A stretch of 64,000 nucleotides of DNA from Treponema sp. (GTDB lineage Bacteria; Spirochaetota; Spirochaetia; Treponematales; Treponemataceae): the NCBI GenBank assembly GCA_024402535.1, contig JAKSTN010000007.1, positions 1 through 64,000 on the forward strand, in the 5' to 3' direction. Under the pieces are notes generated by a model. That model saw only the letters and a list, made by a program, of their open reading frames with translations. It was not told the DNA's origin and ran no database searches. Below are positions 7,980 to 17,203 of this stretch, piece after piece (positions within the stretch are counted from its first letter, which is position 1; each line of letters starts with the position of its first letter). Made by a program: the position numbers and the translations under genes.

Positions 7980-9161
7980 ATGGCAGAATTATTGTCTCCT
8001 GAAAACCTTTGTGAAGGAATTTCAAAATTATTATCTGTGAATTCTGTTTTCACAGGAAAAGAATTAAAAATCACTGTGGTTGCAAATAAATATGCAGGTG
8101 GTTTTACACAGAAAAAAGAATCTGAAAAAAATAAAAAACTTCTGGATGCAGCACTTAATAAAGCTGAGGGAAAAACAGCTGTAACTAAATCCTGCGAATC
8201 AGAACTTATAATTACAGAATGCTGCGGGCATGCCGTAAAGATTGCTTCGGAAATTGCTGAAAAAGCAAAAGTTGCTAGTGGCATTCTTACAGTAATTGTA
8301 ACAGCCGGCGGTGATGGTACTTCTCTTGAAGTTCAGACAGGTCTTACTAAGTGGGCTCAGGAATCAGAAGAAAATAGAAAAGTTGTTTTTGATAATATCG
8401 TTGTTTTCCGTCTTCCGCTTGGAACTGGAAATGATGGTACTGACGGACATATTTTTGAAGAATCTCTTGATATGCTTGAACAGCCTCTTCACTTTGCAAA
8501 TGCCCGTGCAGTAAAACTTGCTTTGAACGGCGAAGCAACAGAAGAAGGTATTAAGGAAGCGGGAAAAAATCCTGCTGATTACGGAAATGCTGAGGATAAA
8601 GCTCCATGGTATGCATTCAATGTTGCCGGAATCGGGCTTGATGCTTTTGTTTGCTGGAAGACAAATGAAGTAAAATCAAAACACCCTGGTAATCATTATC
8701 AGCTTATGGTTGATTTTGCTACTCTTAATTATAACAACGCATTCCCACCAGAGCCTGCTGTAACTGAATTTTACAATGGTGATGAACTGATTGGAAAAGT
8801 TGAATCAGCTTTTGAAATGATGACTTTTGGCGTTTCAGGGCACAGAACTTTTGGTGGCGGAAAGAAAGTTTTCCCAGTTGAGGAAAATGCAGCTTTTGTC
8901 CGCAAACTGGATGTACTTACAATGGTTGCTAAGAACGGAAAATTCACAGATGGTTCTTACGTTGAAACAAATCTTGCTTCAACTTTTAATGCAACAAAAG
9001 TTGTTATGAATTATGACAAACCAGTGCTTTGTGAAATGGATGGGGAAACTCATCTTCTTCTTAAAGAGAATTTCCCAATCACTATGGAACTTACAGCTCC
9101 ATTAATTCAGGTACTGGAACGGGACGATCTTGCATGGTCCCGCGGCACTGAAAGAAAATAA
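7980..9161 (+). CDS. Diacylglycerol kinase catalytic-domain protein
   Basis: 393 residues. The nucleotide-binding motif GGDGT (in VTAGGDGTSLE, about residue 106) and RLPLGTGNDGTDG downstream mark the DAGK_cat/lipid kinase fold, which phosphorylates diacylglycerol, sphingosine or similar lipids with ATP. The N-terminus is longer than in DgkB. GTGND followed by GTDG is a little unusual; many members have GTGNDFA. Shine-Dalgarno AAGAGAGGG precedes the ATG. Coupled to the preceding TetR regulator and convergent with trkH. The lipid substrate is unknown. Confidence 0.82.
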   Translation: MAELLSPENLCEGISKLLSVNSVFTGKELKITVVANKYAGGFTQKKESEKNKKLLDAALNKAEGKTAVTKSCESELIITECCGHAVKIASEIAEKAKVASGILTVIVTAGGDGTSLEVQTGLTKWAQESEENRKVVFDNIVVFRLPLGTGNDGTDGHIFEESLDMLEQPLHFANARAVKLALNGEATEEGIKEAGKNPADYGNAEDKAPWYAFNVAGIGLDAFVCWKTNEVKSKHPGNHYQLMVDFATLNYNNAFPPEPAVTEFYNGDELIGKVESAFEMMTFGVSGHRTFGGGKKVFPVEENAAFVRKLDVLTMVAKNGKFTDGSYVETNLASTFNATKVVMNYDKPVLCEMDGETHLLLKENFPITMELTAPLIQVLERDDLAWSRGTERK

Positions 9162-9178
9162 TATTTTTCTGATTTAAG

Positions 9179-10624
9179 TTATTTCTTCCAGTACGCTGGA
9201 ACAAAGAATATCAGCATAGTGTACAGTTCCAGACGTCCTGCCAGCATGGCGAAACAATACCACCATTTAAGGAAGGACGGAAGGAAACTGTATGTGTTGC
9301 TTGGTCCCAGCTGACCGAATCCCGGACCTACATTTCCTACCATAGAAAGGGCGCCTGTGAAAGACGACCACAAATCAAGATTTCCGAAACATCCTATAAA
9401 AGTTGTGAGTACAACCAGAAGCAGATAAACAAAGAAGAAAGCTGCAACGTTAAAAACAACATCTTTGCGGCCTGGTTTCCCGTTAAGGCGTACAGTAAAA
9501 ATTCCGTGAGGGTGGAGCATGCGGCGGATTTCATTTCCTGCCTGTTTGAAAAGAATTACCCAGCGCACAACTTTTACACCGCCGGAAGTAGATCCTGAAC
9601 TTCCACCAACAAAGAAAACCATAAAACAGAACAGCTGGGCTGGTACCGGCCACAGAGTAAAGTCAGAAGTTCCGAAACCTGTTGTAGAAGTCAGGGATGC
9701 AATCTGGAATGACGAATAGCGCAGGGCTGTAAAAAAGTTCGGATACTGTGGAAGCAGACAGAGTGCTGTTGCAATTACCAGGAAAGTGAAAAGCCCGATG
9801 TAACTTTTGAATTCTGAGTTTGATGTGATTTCTTCTGTTTTTCTTGTGAAAAGATAATAGAAAAGGCTGAAGTTGATTCCGGCCAGAAACATGAAAACAG
9901 TAATGGTTATATCAATAGCGGCAGAATTGTAGTAGGCGATGCTGGTGTTCTTTGTAGAAAATCCTCCGGTACCCAATGTACTGAAGGCATGGGCCAGAGC
10001 ATCGAACCAATCCATTCCGAAAACTTTCAGAAGAATGGCTTCTACAATTGTAAAGGAAAGATAAATAATCCACAGGGCTTTAGCGGTTGTAGTGATTTTT
10101 GCAGTAACTTTTCCTTTTTCAGGTCCTGTAGTTTCTGCCTTAATCAGCTGGAATCCACCAACTCCAAGGAGAGGCAGAAGGGCAACTGTCAGAGTTACAA
10201 TTCCCATACCGCCAAGCCAGTGTGTCATACATCTCCACATATTGATTGCTCTTGGCAGAGCTTCAACATCGTCAATTACAGTAGCCCCAGTTGTGGTGAA
10301 TCCGGAGATGCTTTCAAAAACTGCGTTTGTCAGGGAAATGCCGCAGCCGGAATAATAAAGAGGAATGGCTCCCATAATGGAAGCAAAAATCCAGGCGCCT
10401 GCAACAACAACAAAAGTTGAGCGGGTAGAAAGATTTATTTTTCTGTTTCTGAATGGGAAAAAGAAAATCATGAACAGTAGAATGCCTGCTGCCATTGGAA
10501 TTGCAAATGAAGGAATTACGGAATATTCGGCGTAAACCAGAGCAACGATAATCGGGATAATAAATGTAAGCCCAACGATGGCGAGAAGAATCGAGATGAT
10601 TCTGAAAAAATCAATAACTTTCAT
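9179..10624 (-). CDS. trkH: TrkH-family potassium uptake protein
   Basis: A membrane channel subunit for K+ uptake, 481 residues. All four pore-loop filter signatures are visible: SISGFTTTGAT, TLGTGGFSTKN, TSTTGFGTSDF and GNVGPGFG, in order. Multiple hydrophobic helices span the rest. The regulatory partner TrkA/KtrA is not next to it. The start was placed at the Met of MKVIDFF; an in-frame ATG 15 codons upstream exists but would overlap the mnmE promoter and add a polar, non-family N-terminus. Divergent from mnmE, with only 30 bases between starts. Confidence 0.92.
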   Translation of the reverse strand: MKVIDFFRIISILLAIVGLTFIIPIIVALVYAEYSVIPSFAIPMAAGILLFMIFFFPFRNRKINLSTRSTFVVVAGAWIFASIMGAIPLYYSGCGISLTNAVFESISGFTTTGATVIDDVEALPRAINMWRCMTHWLGGMGIVTLTVALLPLLGVGGFQLIKAETTGPEKGKVTAKITTTAKALWIIYLSFTIVEAILLKVFGMDWFDALAHAFSTLGTGGFSTKNTSIAYYNSAAIDITITVFMFLAGINFSLFYYLFTRKTEEITSNSEFKSYIGLFTFLVIATALCLLPQYPNFFTALRYSSFQIASLTSTTGFGTSDFTLWPVPAQLFCFMVFFVGGSSGSTSGGVKVVRWVILFKQAGNEIRRMLHPHGIFTVRLNGKPGRKDVVFNVAAFFFVYLLLVVLTTFIGCFGNLDLWSSFTGALSMVGNVGPGFGQLGPSNTYSFLPSFLKWWYCFAMLAGRLELYTMLIFFVPAYWKK

Positions 10625-10636
10625 AAAAATGCTATT

Positions 10637-10654
10637 TATAATAGTATTCTTTCT
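10637..10654 (+). promoter_or_regulatory. mnmE promoter, -10 box close to start
   Basis: TATAAT at 10637-10642 lies 12 bases before the mnmE ATG with no Shine-Dalgarno site in between, so the leader would be only a few bases long. The same 30-bp gap must also carry the trkH start region. Confidence 0.5.
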
Positions 10655-12067
10655 ATGAATAATTCTCAATACACACCCGAAGAACCTATTTCTTCCATTG
10701 CAACAGCCCTGGCTCCTGCCGCTTTAGGTATTGTCCGCGTTTCAGGTAAGGACTGCATCACTTTAGTATCCCGCGTTTTCTCTTCTCCAAAGCGTCTTCT
10801 TGAAGCTGCCGGAAACACAATTGTTTATGGCTGGATAAAAGACGGTGATGCCCTTGTGGACGAAGTAATGGTCGCAGTTTACCGTGCGCCAAAAAGTTTT
10901 ACGGGCGAAGATATGTGTGAGATTTTCTGTCACGGCGGTCCGGCAGTTGTAACGGCTGTTCAGACCCTTATGCTGAAAAGCGGTTTCCGTCAGGCAGAAC
11001 GTGGTGAATACACTTTCCGCGCTTATATAAACGGAAAAACCGATTTAACAAAAGCCGAAGCGGTAAAAGAGATTATCGATTCCCATACAGACGCTTCCCG
11101 TGGCCGTGCCGCAGGCCGTCTGGCTGGATCGTTATACGAAGAAATTGATTCAATCAAAAAACTTATCATAGATACATTGGCCGCCATTGAAGTTGAAATT
11201 GAATACCCTGAGGACGAAGAAACAATTGCAGATGCCTTTGATTCGTCAGATATTAAGGCGGCCAGAGACCGGCTTCAGGAACTGGTGGATTCATGGAAAG
11301 GTGAAAAGCTTTATCAGGACGGTGCCCGCGTAGTTCTCTGTGGCCGCACAAACGCCGGTAAATCTTCTTTATTCAATGCGATCTTAAAGGAAGAACGTGC
11401 AATTGTTTCTGACATAGAAGGAACTACCCGCGACTTTCTGGAAAGCTGGGCAAGCTTTGACGGAATTCCGGTTCGACTTTTTGATACAGCAGGACTCCGT
11501 GAAACTGAAGATGTAATTGAAGCTCAGGGTGTAGAGATTACAAAAAATCTTTCCACAGATGCCGACGTGGTTTTGTATCTGGTAGATTCAAATACTGGTC
11601 TTACAGAAGACGATGCACTTTTCTTAGAAAACTGTAAGGAACCTTTGCTTCTGGTATGGACCAAAAGTGATGTTTCAGGATTTATGGCCTGTGACAAAGC
11701 CCTGTGTCTGAAAAACGGGGAATCTCTTGAAGGAAAAATTCCTGAATACCGTGGACAGGTTTCCATCAGTTCAAAAAAGGGAAGCGGTTTCGATGCTCTT
11801 TATAAGGCTGTAAAATCAATACTTACTTCAGGACTTTCTACAGAACGCAGCCAGGCTGGTCTTGGTTCAGAACGTCAGAAGGAAGCCGTGGCCGAAGCAC
11901 TGGAATGTGTTGAACACGCCCTGGTTTCAGCCGCCGACAATTATACTTTGGATGCTGTAGTTCAGGATCTGGAAGACTGTCTGGACGCCCTTGGAGTTGT
12001 AACCGGCGACGTCACCCCTGACGACGTCCTCGGCAGCATCTTCGCCAACTTCTGCGTTGGAAAGTAG
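10655..12067 (+). CDS. mnmE: tRNA modification GTPase MnmE
   Basis: Works with MnmG to build the 5-carboxymethylaminomethyl group on U34 of several tRNAs. The 470-residue protein has the folate-binding N-domain, a helical domain, and an inserted G domain with the P-loop GRTNAGKSSLFN, switch DIEGTTRDF, DTAGLRE and TKSD. The C-terminus is FCVGK, where the family's catalytic Cys sits (usually FCIGK). Complete and normal in length. Starts directly after a TATAAT box; ends four bases before a fold-back element. Confidence 0.97.
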   Translation: MNNSQYTPEEPISSIATALAPAALGIVRVSGKDCITLVSRVFSSPKRLLEAAGNTIVYGWIKDGDALVDEVMVAVYRAPKSFTGEDMCEIFCHGGPAVVTAVQTLMLKSGFRQAERGEYTFRAYINGKTDLTKAEAVKEIIDSHTDASRGRAAGRLAGSLYEEIDSIKKLIIDTLAAIEVEIEYPEDEETIADAFDSSDIKAARDRLQELVDSWKGEKLYQDGARVVLCGRTNAGKSSLFNAILKEERAIVSDIEGTTRDFLESWASFDGIPVRLFDTAGLRETEDVIEAQGVEITKNLSTDADVVLYLVDSNTGLTEDDALFLENCKEPLLLVWTKSDVSGFMACDKALCLKNGESLEGKIPEYRGQVSISSKKGSGFDALYKAVKSILTSGLSTERSQAGLGSERQKEAVAEALECVEHALVSAADNYTLDAVVQDLEDCLDALGVVTGDVTPDDVLGSIFANFCVGK

Positions 12068-12070
12068 TAG

Positions 12071-12461
12071 CTATAAATCAAATATATTTTTTTGATTATT
12101 TGTGACCTCTAAAAAACTTACTCCCGGTCACAATCACGACCGTCTGGAACGCTAGCTAGCGTCGCTAAGTTGCAGCCCGGCAAGGAAACTATCAAGCCGG
12201 TCTGCAGACTTTCCTGACGGCCGTTTTGTTCCCTTGCGTAAGTTTTTTAAAAGCAGGATTAAATCAAATAAATATCTTTGTTTTAATGAATTACGCGAAG
12301 GAACAGAAAATGGTGTATGCCGAGCATTTGAAGCGGGGCTGAATAGTTTCTTTGACCCGCTTCACATGAAGCGAAATATTGAGCGGTCGGCAATACCCAT
12401 TTTTGTGACTGGGAGTAATTCATTAAACGTATATAAACAAAGTTATTTGATTTAATCCTAG
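12071..12461. mobile_element. Fold-back MITE-like element, copy 2 (contains 209-bp core)
   Basis: Two parts. The left part (12071-12252) starts with TATAAATCAAATATATT, an end seen inverted at the right of the 37592 copy, and includes TAAAAAACTTAC / GTAAGTTTTTTA as inverted ends. The right part (12253-12461) is a 209-bp core with imperfect inverted ends of about 40 bp (AGGATTAAATCAAATAA... and ...TTATTTGATTTAATCCT) and inner stems such as TGAAGCGGG / CCCGCTTCA. This core recurs at 61653-61861 with about three mismatches by eye. An ORF of 73 codons through the core is judged fortuitous. The right end touches the stop codon of the next gene. Confidence 0.82.
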
Positions 12462-12462
12462 C

Positions 12463-13521
12463 TTAAAACTTTCTTATGAACTCGCTGAGCTGCACAGCCA
12501 TCTTTTCATGAGTTACGGCGCTCGGGTGCCAGTCTGCAGCTATGCCGTCACTTTCTTCCTGTACAGGGAAGGTGAGGGTTTTGATTTGTGCCGAAGGAAA
12601 TTCCTTGCTAAAAGCTTTCACGGCGTCTTCAACTGCAGAACATAAAAGCTGTCCCATAACACCAAGGCAGCAGACAATCTTTGCGTCCGGTGAACGGCGG
12701 TGCACTTCTTCCAGAAGTCCGCGGTAAAGATTGATGAAAGTCAGAGTTCTTTCTTCTTTGTCACGGGTCCAGCTCTGGTCATTGGTTCCCAGGTTTATGA
12801 TTACAAAATCAGGTTTGTATCTTGAAGCATCCCAGACTTCAGGATCTTTCTTCAGTCTGATGGAAGCACTTTTATCTGTGTATGGCCAGGTGCGTGGCAT
12901 GGTCCAGTTATTGTCTGGAAGTTCAATTGAAGGGTCAACGTAAGTTGAAGAAAGTCCGATGCCGCTCCAGGAAATCATGTTGTAATCGGCGTTGAGTTTT
13001 CTTGCGGTAAGGTAAGCATAGCCTTTGTCGGCTCTTTCAATATCAGTTCGGAAATTGTCTTTTTCCCAGACCCCGTCAATTCCGTAACCGCAGGTAATGG
13101 AATCTCCAATGTATTCCAGCTTCAGGTCATATTTATGTTCAGGTAAAGATTCAAGGTGGCCGTCAATTTCAAGACCAGTAAAGCCTGCCATACCAAATGC
13201 ATCTTCTGAAATTTTCATTACACGGATTTTTACGGTTTTTTCTGTATCGCTTTCAAAAAGGACGCAGTCGTTTTCTTTCTGTGAAAGTTCAATACGGCTG
13301 TCTGCCTGAAGGGCATAATCCTGGTCTAAGTCAGAAATAAAAATCCCAATCCAGCCAAGGTTTTCTTTGGTCCAGTTTTCAGGATCGCTTACGATTTTTG
13401 CAACAGCTTTTTTACCAGTGAAGGCAAATTCAAAACTTGAAGCAGTCCAGTTAAAAAATCGGACGCCGTCCGAATCCAGGCAGCGTCCTTTCCATGTAAG
13501 TTGTTCTTTTAAAACAGTCAT
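12463..13521 (-). CDS. CE2-like SGNH carbohydrate esterase
   Basis: 352 residues. An N-terminal beta-sandwich region (about 1-130) is followed by an SGNH hydrolase domain with GDSITCGYG (nucleophile Ser near residue 140), a W-S-G-x-G block II, NLGTNDQS (block III) and DWHPSAVTHEKMA with the Asp/His pair. This layout is that of carbohydrate esterase family 2, which removes acetyl groups from xylan or other sugars. No signal peptide is present, so it would act on imported oligosaccharides. Downstream of the phosphatidyltransferase gene by 12 bases. Its stop codon abuts the right end of the fold-back element. Confidence 0.8.
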   Translation of the reverse strand: MTVLKEQLTWKGRCLDSDGVRFFNWTASSFEFAFTGKKAVAKIVSDPENWTKENLGWIGIFISDLDQDYALQADSRIELSQKENDCVLFESDTEKTVKIRVMKISEDAFGMAGFTGLEIDGHLESLPEHKYDLKLEYIGDSITCGYGIDGVWEKDNFRTDIERADKGYAYLTARKLNADYNMISWSGIGLSSTYVDPSIELPDNNWTMPRTWPYTDKSASIRLKKDPEVWDASRYKPDFVIINLGTNDQSWTRDKEERTLTFINLYRGLLEEVHRRSPDAKIVCCLGVMGQLLCSAVEDAVKAFSKEFPSAQIKTLTFPVQEESDGIAADWHPSAVTHEKMAVQLSEFIRKF

Positions 13522-13533
13522 TGTTTCCCGTTT

Positions 13534-14157
13534 TTATTTTTTATTATTAATTGATTTGAATACAGGTTTGAAAGCAATAAGGTAATCTACGAAAGAAACG
13601 TAGCAAAGAATCAGACACACAGCAAAAAGCCCGATTCCTACCCCCCACATTGTTTTCATTGTGTGATATTGAACTGTCACTCCGCATCTTACCAGAGTTT
13701 CAAGGAAGAAACCGTAGAAGGCCGAAACAATGTATATTACAGTTTTGAGTTTTCCGCCTTTTCTTGCTGCAATTGCAGTTCCCTGCATTACGGCAACCAT
13801 TCTCAGGAAGGTCATTGTAAGTTCACGATAAAAAATCAGGATAAAAATAAAGGCCGGCATATAACCTGCCATTGGAAGTTCACGGCTCATGCTGAACATA
13901 AGACAGCAGAATGATGAAAGGTGAAGGATTACATCGGCGAAAGGATCAAAAACCTTTCCGAAATCACTTACTTCATTGTGCTTTCTGGCATAGTGGCCGT
14001 CCAGTCCGTCAGTGATTTCTGCAAAAACAAGGAATGGAAGCAGAATAATCATTGATGCGGCGGCAAATTTGCCTGTCCAGATAGGAATGAAATATAGAAG
14101 AAAAACAACAGGTGCTGCAATTACACGCACAATAGTAAATTTATTTGATGTACTCAT
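13534..14157 (-). CDS. CDP-alcohol phosphatidyltransferase (PgsA-like)
   Basis: An integral membrane enzyme of phospholipid synthesis, 207 residues. It carries the full family signature D-G-x2-A-R-x8-G-x3-D-x3-D, read as DGHYARKHNEVSDFGKVFDPFAD near residue 60 onward in pieces, plus several hydrophobic helices. The usual substrate is glycerol-3-phosphate (phosphatidylglycerol-phosphate synthase), but related enzymes use other alcohols and the sequence does not decide. Start taken at MSTSNKFTIVR; an ATG twelve codons upstream is open but adds residues outside the family. Likely first gene of a two-gene unit with the esterase. Confidence 0.87.
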   Translation of the reverse strand: MSTSNKFTIVRVIAAPVVFLLYFIPIWTGKFAAASMIILLPFLVFAEITDGLDGHYARKHNEVSDFGKVFDPFADVILHLSSFCCLMFSMSRELPMAGYMPAFIFILIFYRELTMTFLRMVAVMQGTAIAARKGGKLKTVIYIVSAFYGFFLETLVRCGVTVQYHTMKTMWGVGIGLFAVCLILCYVSFVDYLIAFKPVFKSINNKK

Positions 14158-14311
14158 ATATTTAAGTATCGTAAAATTCACTGAATAAGTCAAACAAATC
14201 CCGAGAGTATAACGATTTTATAGATAATTAATGCACGGAATCCAAAATTTAAGGTATTTTTTGTAAAAATTTGATATTAAATTTTTATTCCTATCGTTTA
14301 TAGTGATAATT

Positions 14312-15787
14312 ATGAAAGCTACTAAAGTGAATTTGACACCAGCCTCATGTGCGCTGGATATGGGTGACGGAAGCGAACGCGGTCTTTATGTTAATCAGGA
14401 TTACCTTTTACAGAAAATGCGCAAGGTACACCGTGGAATTTCGTTGATGTATACATATTATCCTCATGATAAGGAATGGCCACAGCGTGTAAGTGTTGCT
14501 CTGCCTGAAAATAAAGCAGGAGGAGCATGGAACTTCCCTTATGAAGATTATTTCCCTTATCAGGGCGGGAAAAACGGCGACAGAAACGCTGAACCTTTCT
14601 GTTATATGAAGGATATCCGTCAGCACGGTATGGATGTTGTTCTTACAATGACAATCGATCCTCACCTGGAAGACGAATATCTTATCGAAGTGGCAAAAGA
14701 CCTCCGTTCCTACGGACGCCTTCTTCTTCGCGTAAATCATGAATGTACAGGTTCATGGTTCTGTTTCAATAAGCGTGCAACTTATCAGGAACTGGCTGAT
14801 TTCTTCGTTCGTTTTGCAAACATTATTCATGAATATGCTCCAAACGTAAAAATCATTCTTTGTGCCGGTATGTTCCAGAAGGAAACAGGCAAAGTAGAAA
14901 TGGAAGACATTTTCCTGGAAGCACACAAAGTTGCAGACATCTGGTCTGGTGACCAGTATCTTTCCCTTCACTGGGGATGGCCAAATGACATTGCAGAAAA
15001 AGAAAACCTGGCCATTACACATGCCTGCTACGACGTAGACGAAGTTTACGAAAAAGCAAAGGGAACTCTTATGCGCCTGCGCGAAATCACAGGCCAGGAC
15101 AAACCTTTTGTTCTTTCAGAACTGAACGGCGACGGTGACGTTACAGGCGCCTGGGAACAGGCAAACATGATGCGCCACTTTATGGAACGCCTGGAACAGG
15201 ACGATGAAAAATGGCTCAGCGCTTTCACCATGTACCAGTTCCGCGATGACGGACGCCTTGGCTGTGAAGTAACAGACCCTAACAATCCTGAAGTTGGAAT
15301 TGAACAGCCACTGCTTGGCGCTTACCGTAAGGAAGCCCATAAAGATTTCTTCAGCACAAAAGCTGTTGCTGCCGGAGAAATTGAACTGCCTGCAAAACTC
15401 CGCTGGGGTGGAGCAGAAGACGCAGAAGGTATCGAAATCCCATTGCACTTTGAATCAAACCCTTGTTTCTGCGAAGCATATTTCAAGGACGAACTTAAAG
15501 ACATGAACCTGGTTCTGGAACTGGGCGGTTACTGGTTCTATAAAAAGCCTGGAGTTCCTTTTGTGGATATGATGAGCTACTTCTTTGAAAATCCACTGAG
15601 CGGAAAAGCCGACATGAAGCTTCATCTTTACTGTCCTCCAAAAGACGGCATGAACCATCCTGAAAGCGGCGATCCTGATACAACAAACGGTGACTGGATG
15701 ACAAACGACTACACAGTTCTTCCTGCACTTCCTGAAATCCGCATCCGCTGCTTCGGCGAAGAACCAAGCGTTTTGAAAAGATATTAA
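14312..15787 (+). CDS. GH26-like glycoside hydrolase, cytoplasmic
   Basis: 491 residues. A TIM-barrel glycosidase of clan GH-A is suggested by RVNHECTGSWF (about residues 139-149), which resembles the H-E-x-x-G-x-W-F acid/base region of GH26 mannanases, and by LSELNGDGD (about 270) as the nucleophile region. The final 130 residues look like an extra beta domain. There is no signal peptide, so any substrate would be imported oligosaccharide. A -10-like TATAGT ends seven bases before the ATG and no Shine-Dalgarno site is present. A GTG three codons upstream is an alternative start. Followed by a strong terminator. Confidence 0.62.
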   Translation: MKATKVNLTPASCALDMGDGSERGLYVNQDYLLQKMRKVHRGISLMYTYYPHDKEWPQRVSVALPENKAGGAWNFPYEDYFPYQGGKNGDRNAEPFCYMKDIRQHGMDVVLTMTIDPHLEDEYLIEVAKDLRSYGRLLLRVNHECTGSWFCFNKRATYQELADFFVRFANIIHEYAPNVKIILCAGMFQKETGKVEMEDIFLEAHKVADIWSGDQYLSLHWGWPNDIAEKENLAITHACYDVDEVYEKAKGTLMRLREITGQDKPFVLSELNGDGDVTGAWEQANMMRHFMERLEQDDEKWLSAFTMYQFRDDGRLGCEVTDPNNPEVGIEQPLLGAYRKEAHKDFFSTKAVAAGEIELPAKLRWGGAEDAEGIEIPLHFESNPCFCEAYFKDELKDMNLVLELGGYWFYKKPGVPFVDMMSYFFENPLSGKADMKLHLYCPPKDGMNHPESGDPDTTNGDWMTNDYTVLPALPEIRIRCFGEEPSVLKRY

Positions 15788-15828
15788 TTTTTTTTGTAGG
15801 GAGGGAGCCCCCTCCCTGGCCTCAACCG

Positions 15829-15865
15829 AAAGCCTGCAGTAAGTTTCACTTACCGCAGGCTTTTT
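15829..15865 (+). terminator. Rho-independent terminator after GH26-like gene
   Basis: Stem AAAGCCTGCAGTAAG with CTTACCGCAGGCTTT (one bulge), then TTTTT. Confidence 0.88.
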
Positions 15866-15879
15866 CGTTTTCGGCACAC

Positions 15880-15927
15880 CCACCCCAGCGGGCTCAGTCG
15901 CCGCCCGCAACGCCTGCTTTAGGGTGG
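15880..15927. repeat. Short GC-rich nested hairpin
   Basis: Outer pair CCACCC / GGGTGG and inner GCGGGC / GCCCGC. It lies between the terminator and the toxin-antitoxin island and contrasts with the AT-rich sequence that follows. Confidence 0.45.
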
Positions 15928-15956
15928 ATAAAGATTATTTGTCGGAAGAAAATATC

Positions 15957-16223
15957 TTACTGTTGATAATGAGTACCGCACTGAACTATATACAATTTAT
16001 CATTTTCAACTTTGTAAACAAGACGATTTTTCTGATCAATTCTGCGGCTATAATATCCAGACAATTCATGTTTTAATTGTTCAGGCTGACCTTTACCTTT
16101 ATCAGCACCATTTCTTTCAATATCCTTTATTAAATCATGAGTGCTTTTAATTAAATCTTTCTGATGATTTTTGAAAAAATCTAAATAATCATTCCAAGCT
16201 AAATCAGACCAAATTTTTATCAT
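15957..16223 (-). CDS. yoeB: Type II toxin, YoeB/Txe family
   Basis: An 88-residue ribosome-dependent mRNA endonuclease. The alignment with YoeB is clear: W-x-D-Y near the N-terminus, a GKGQPEQLKHELSGYYSRRI stretch, then NRLVYKV and the C-terminal CGTHY (family C-R-x-H-Y) carrying the catalytic His/Tyr. The ATG follows immediately after the antitoxin stop (TAGATG), typical of a translationally coupled pair. Confidence 0.92.
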   Translation of the reverse strand: MIKIWSDLAWNDYLDFFKNHQKDLIKSTHDLIKDIERNGADKGKGQPEQLKHELSGYYSRRIDQKNRLVYKVENDKLYIVQCGTHYQQ

Positions 16224-16484
16224 CTATAAAGAATCCTTCAATTCATGAGCCTGACCTTTTCCTGATTCAATCTGATTTATGCTTTCACGTAAATATTTCA
16301 TGTTTTCTTCGGAATAAACATAAGGATCTTCAGATGCTTTTAATGCAAATGGCATACCATTTTCTCTGATTGTAGCTTTTACAAATGCATTTATTGCTGA
16401 AGAAATATTGATTCCCATAGAATCACAGATTTTTTCAAAAGTTGTTTTATCATTATTGTCAATTTTTGCAGAAATTGTAGTCAT
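16224..16484 (-). CDS. RelB/DinJ-family antitoxin
   Basis: 86 residues with the RelB/DinJ N-terminal ribbon-helix-helix: short strand TTISAKID, then helices with K-x-x-x-x-x-I-C-x-x-M-G-I-N-I-S-S-A-I-N-A-F-V. The C-terminal half should wrap the adjacent YoeB toxin. A Shine-Dalgarno AGAGG precedes the ATG. Upstream, a short near-palindrome TACAATGTA (about 16501) could be its operator. YoeB is more often paired with YefM, so RelB/DinJ pairing is a variant combination. Confidence 0.88.
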   Translation of the reverse strand: MTTISAKIDNNDKTTFEKICDSMGINISSAINAFVKATIRENGMPFALKASEDPYVYSEENMKYLRESINQIESGKGQAHELKDSL

Positions 16485-16789
16485 ATTTAATGCCTCTTAC
16501 TACAATGTAATACACTAGGTAGATTTCGTCAATTTTTGTATTACGATTTCCTTTGATAAACAGACAAAACATATAAATCTAAGCTGTCATTTTTAAACTT
16601 TGATTCAAAAGTTTTCCTTCTATACATTACCCCGACTAATTTCTGTTTGCATGCATAATAAATTATACCATGCTCATAATTAAGTAGAAAATTGAAAAAT
16701 CTCAGAAAACTCACACCTTTCAGCCTGAAATTATAAAAAGGCATGAGAATTAAGATCAATTGGTATTGATGGGGGAAAAATTACAATTC
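16485..16789. other. Intergenic region between two toxin-antitoxin modules
   Basis: Very AT-rich. It holds the promoter side of the RelB-YoeB pair and the end of the PIN gene. A 72-codon minus-strand frame exists but has no family resemblance or good ribosome binding site and was not called. No repeat element is seen. Confidence 0.5.
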
Positions 16790-17203
16790 TTATTTTTCCA
16801 TTAAATTTATTAATTCTGCTGGGCTTACTACAAAAGGTTTTACAGGAAAATGCTTACTATTTCCGGTTACAAGAACACTTTCTTTATCCGAGGTAGTTAG
16901 AGTCACCGCATAAAAATTAATATCCTTTGGATCAGGCATTGATTCTTCGACTTTTACAGTTTCTTTTACTTCATAACCATATTTTATAATATCATTCAAT
17001 AAATTGATAATTATTTCATCTGGAAGTTTAAACTTTGCCCTATGAAGTACTTCATTATATTCCCTAATAATTTCTTCTGAAAAAACAGGAATTATTTTAT
17101 TATCTGCTATGTATCTAAGAATTTTTACTGTCGGAGAAGATTCATTTCTTGTTATCAAGGCTGAAACCAATACGTTAGTATCTACAACAACATACTTTTT
17201 CAT
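16790..17203 (-). CDS. PIN-domain toxin (COG1569-type)
   Basis: 137 residues. The N-terminal VVVDTNVLVSAL places the first metal-binding Asp; FSEEIIREYNEVL supplies the acidic Glu of helix 2; MPDPKDINFYAVTL has the conserved D-P-x-D of this subfamily; VTGNSKHFP follows. It is a predicted Mg2+-dependent ribonuclease toxin. The start codon directly follows the antitoxin stop. The frame is intact and motifs are complete, so it should be functional. Confidence 0.85.
   Translation of the reverse strand: MKKYVVVDTNVLVSALITRNESSPTVKILRYIADNKIIPVFSEEIIREYNEVLHRAKFKLPDEIIINLLNDIIKYGYEVKETVKVEESMPDPKDINFYAVTLTTSDKESVLVTGNSKHFPVKPFVVSPAELINLMEK

Noticed and set aside
7980..9161. NAD kinase
   Set aside because: GGDGT is shared, but the following RLPLGTGND motif fits the diacylglycerol/lipid kinase family.
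12234..12455. 73-codon ORF in the 209-bp core, identical in the copy at 61628
   Set aside because: The sequence is explained by inverted repeats of the fold-back element; no RBS and no protein-like composition. Identity follows from DNA identity.
15455..15910. Long antisense ORFs over the GH26-like gene and terminator
   Set aside because: They mirror the coding frame of a well-supported gene and cross its terminator.
16541..16759. 72-codon minus-strand ORF between the TA modules
   Set aside because: No recognisable family, no good RBS, and AT-rich sequence easily gives such frames by chance.
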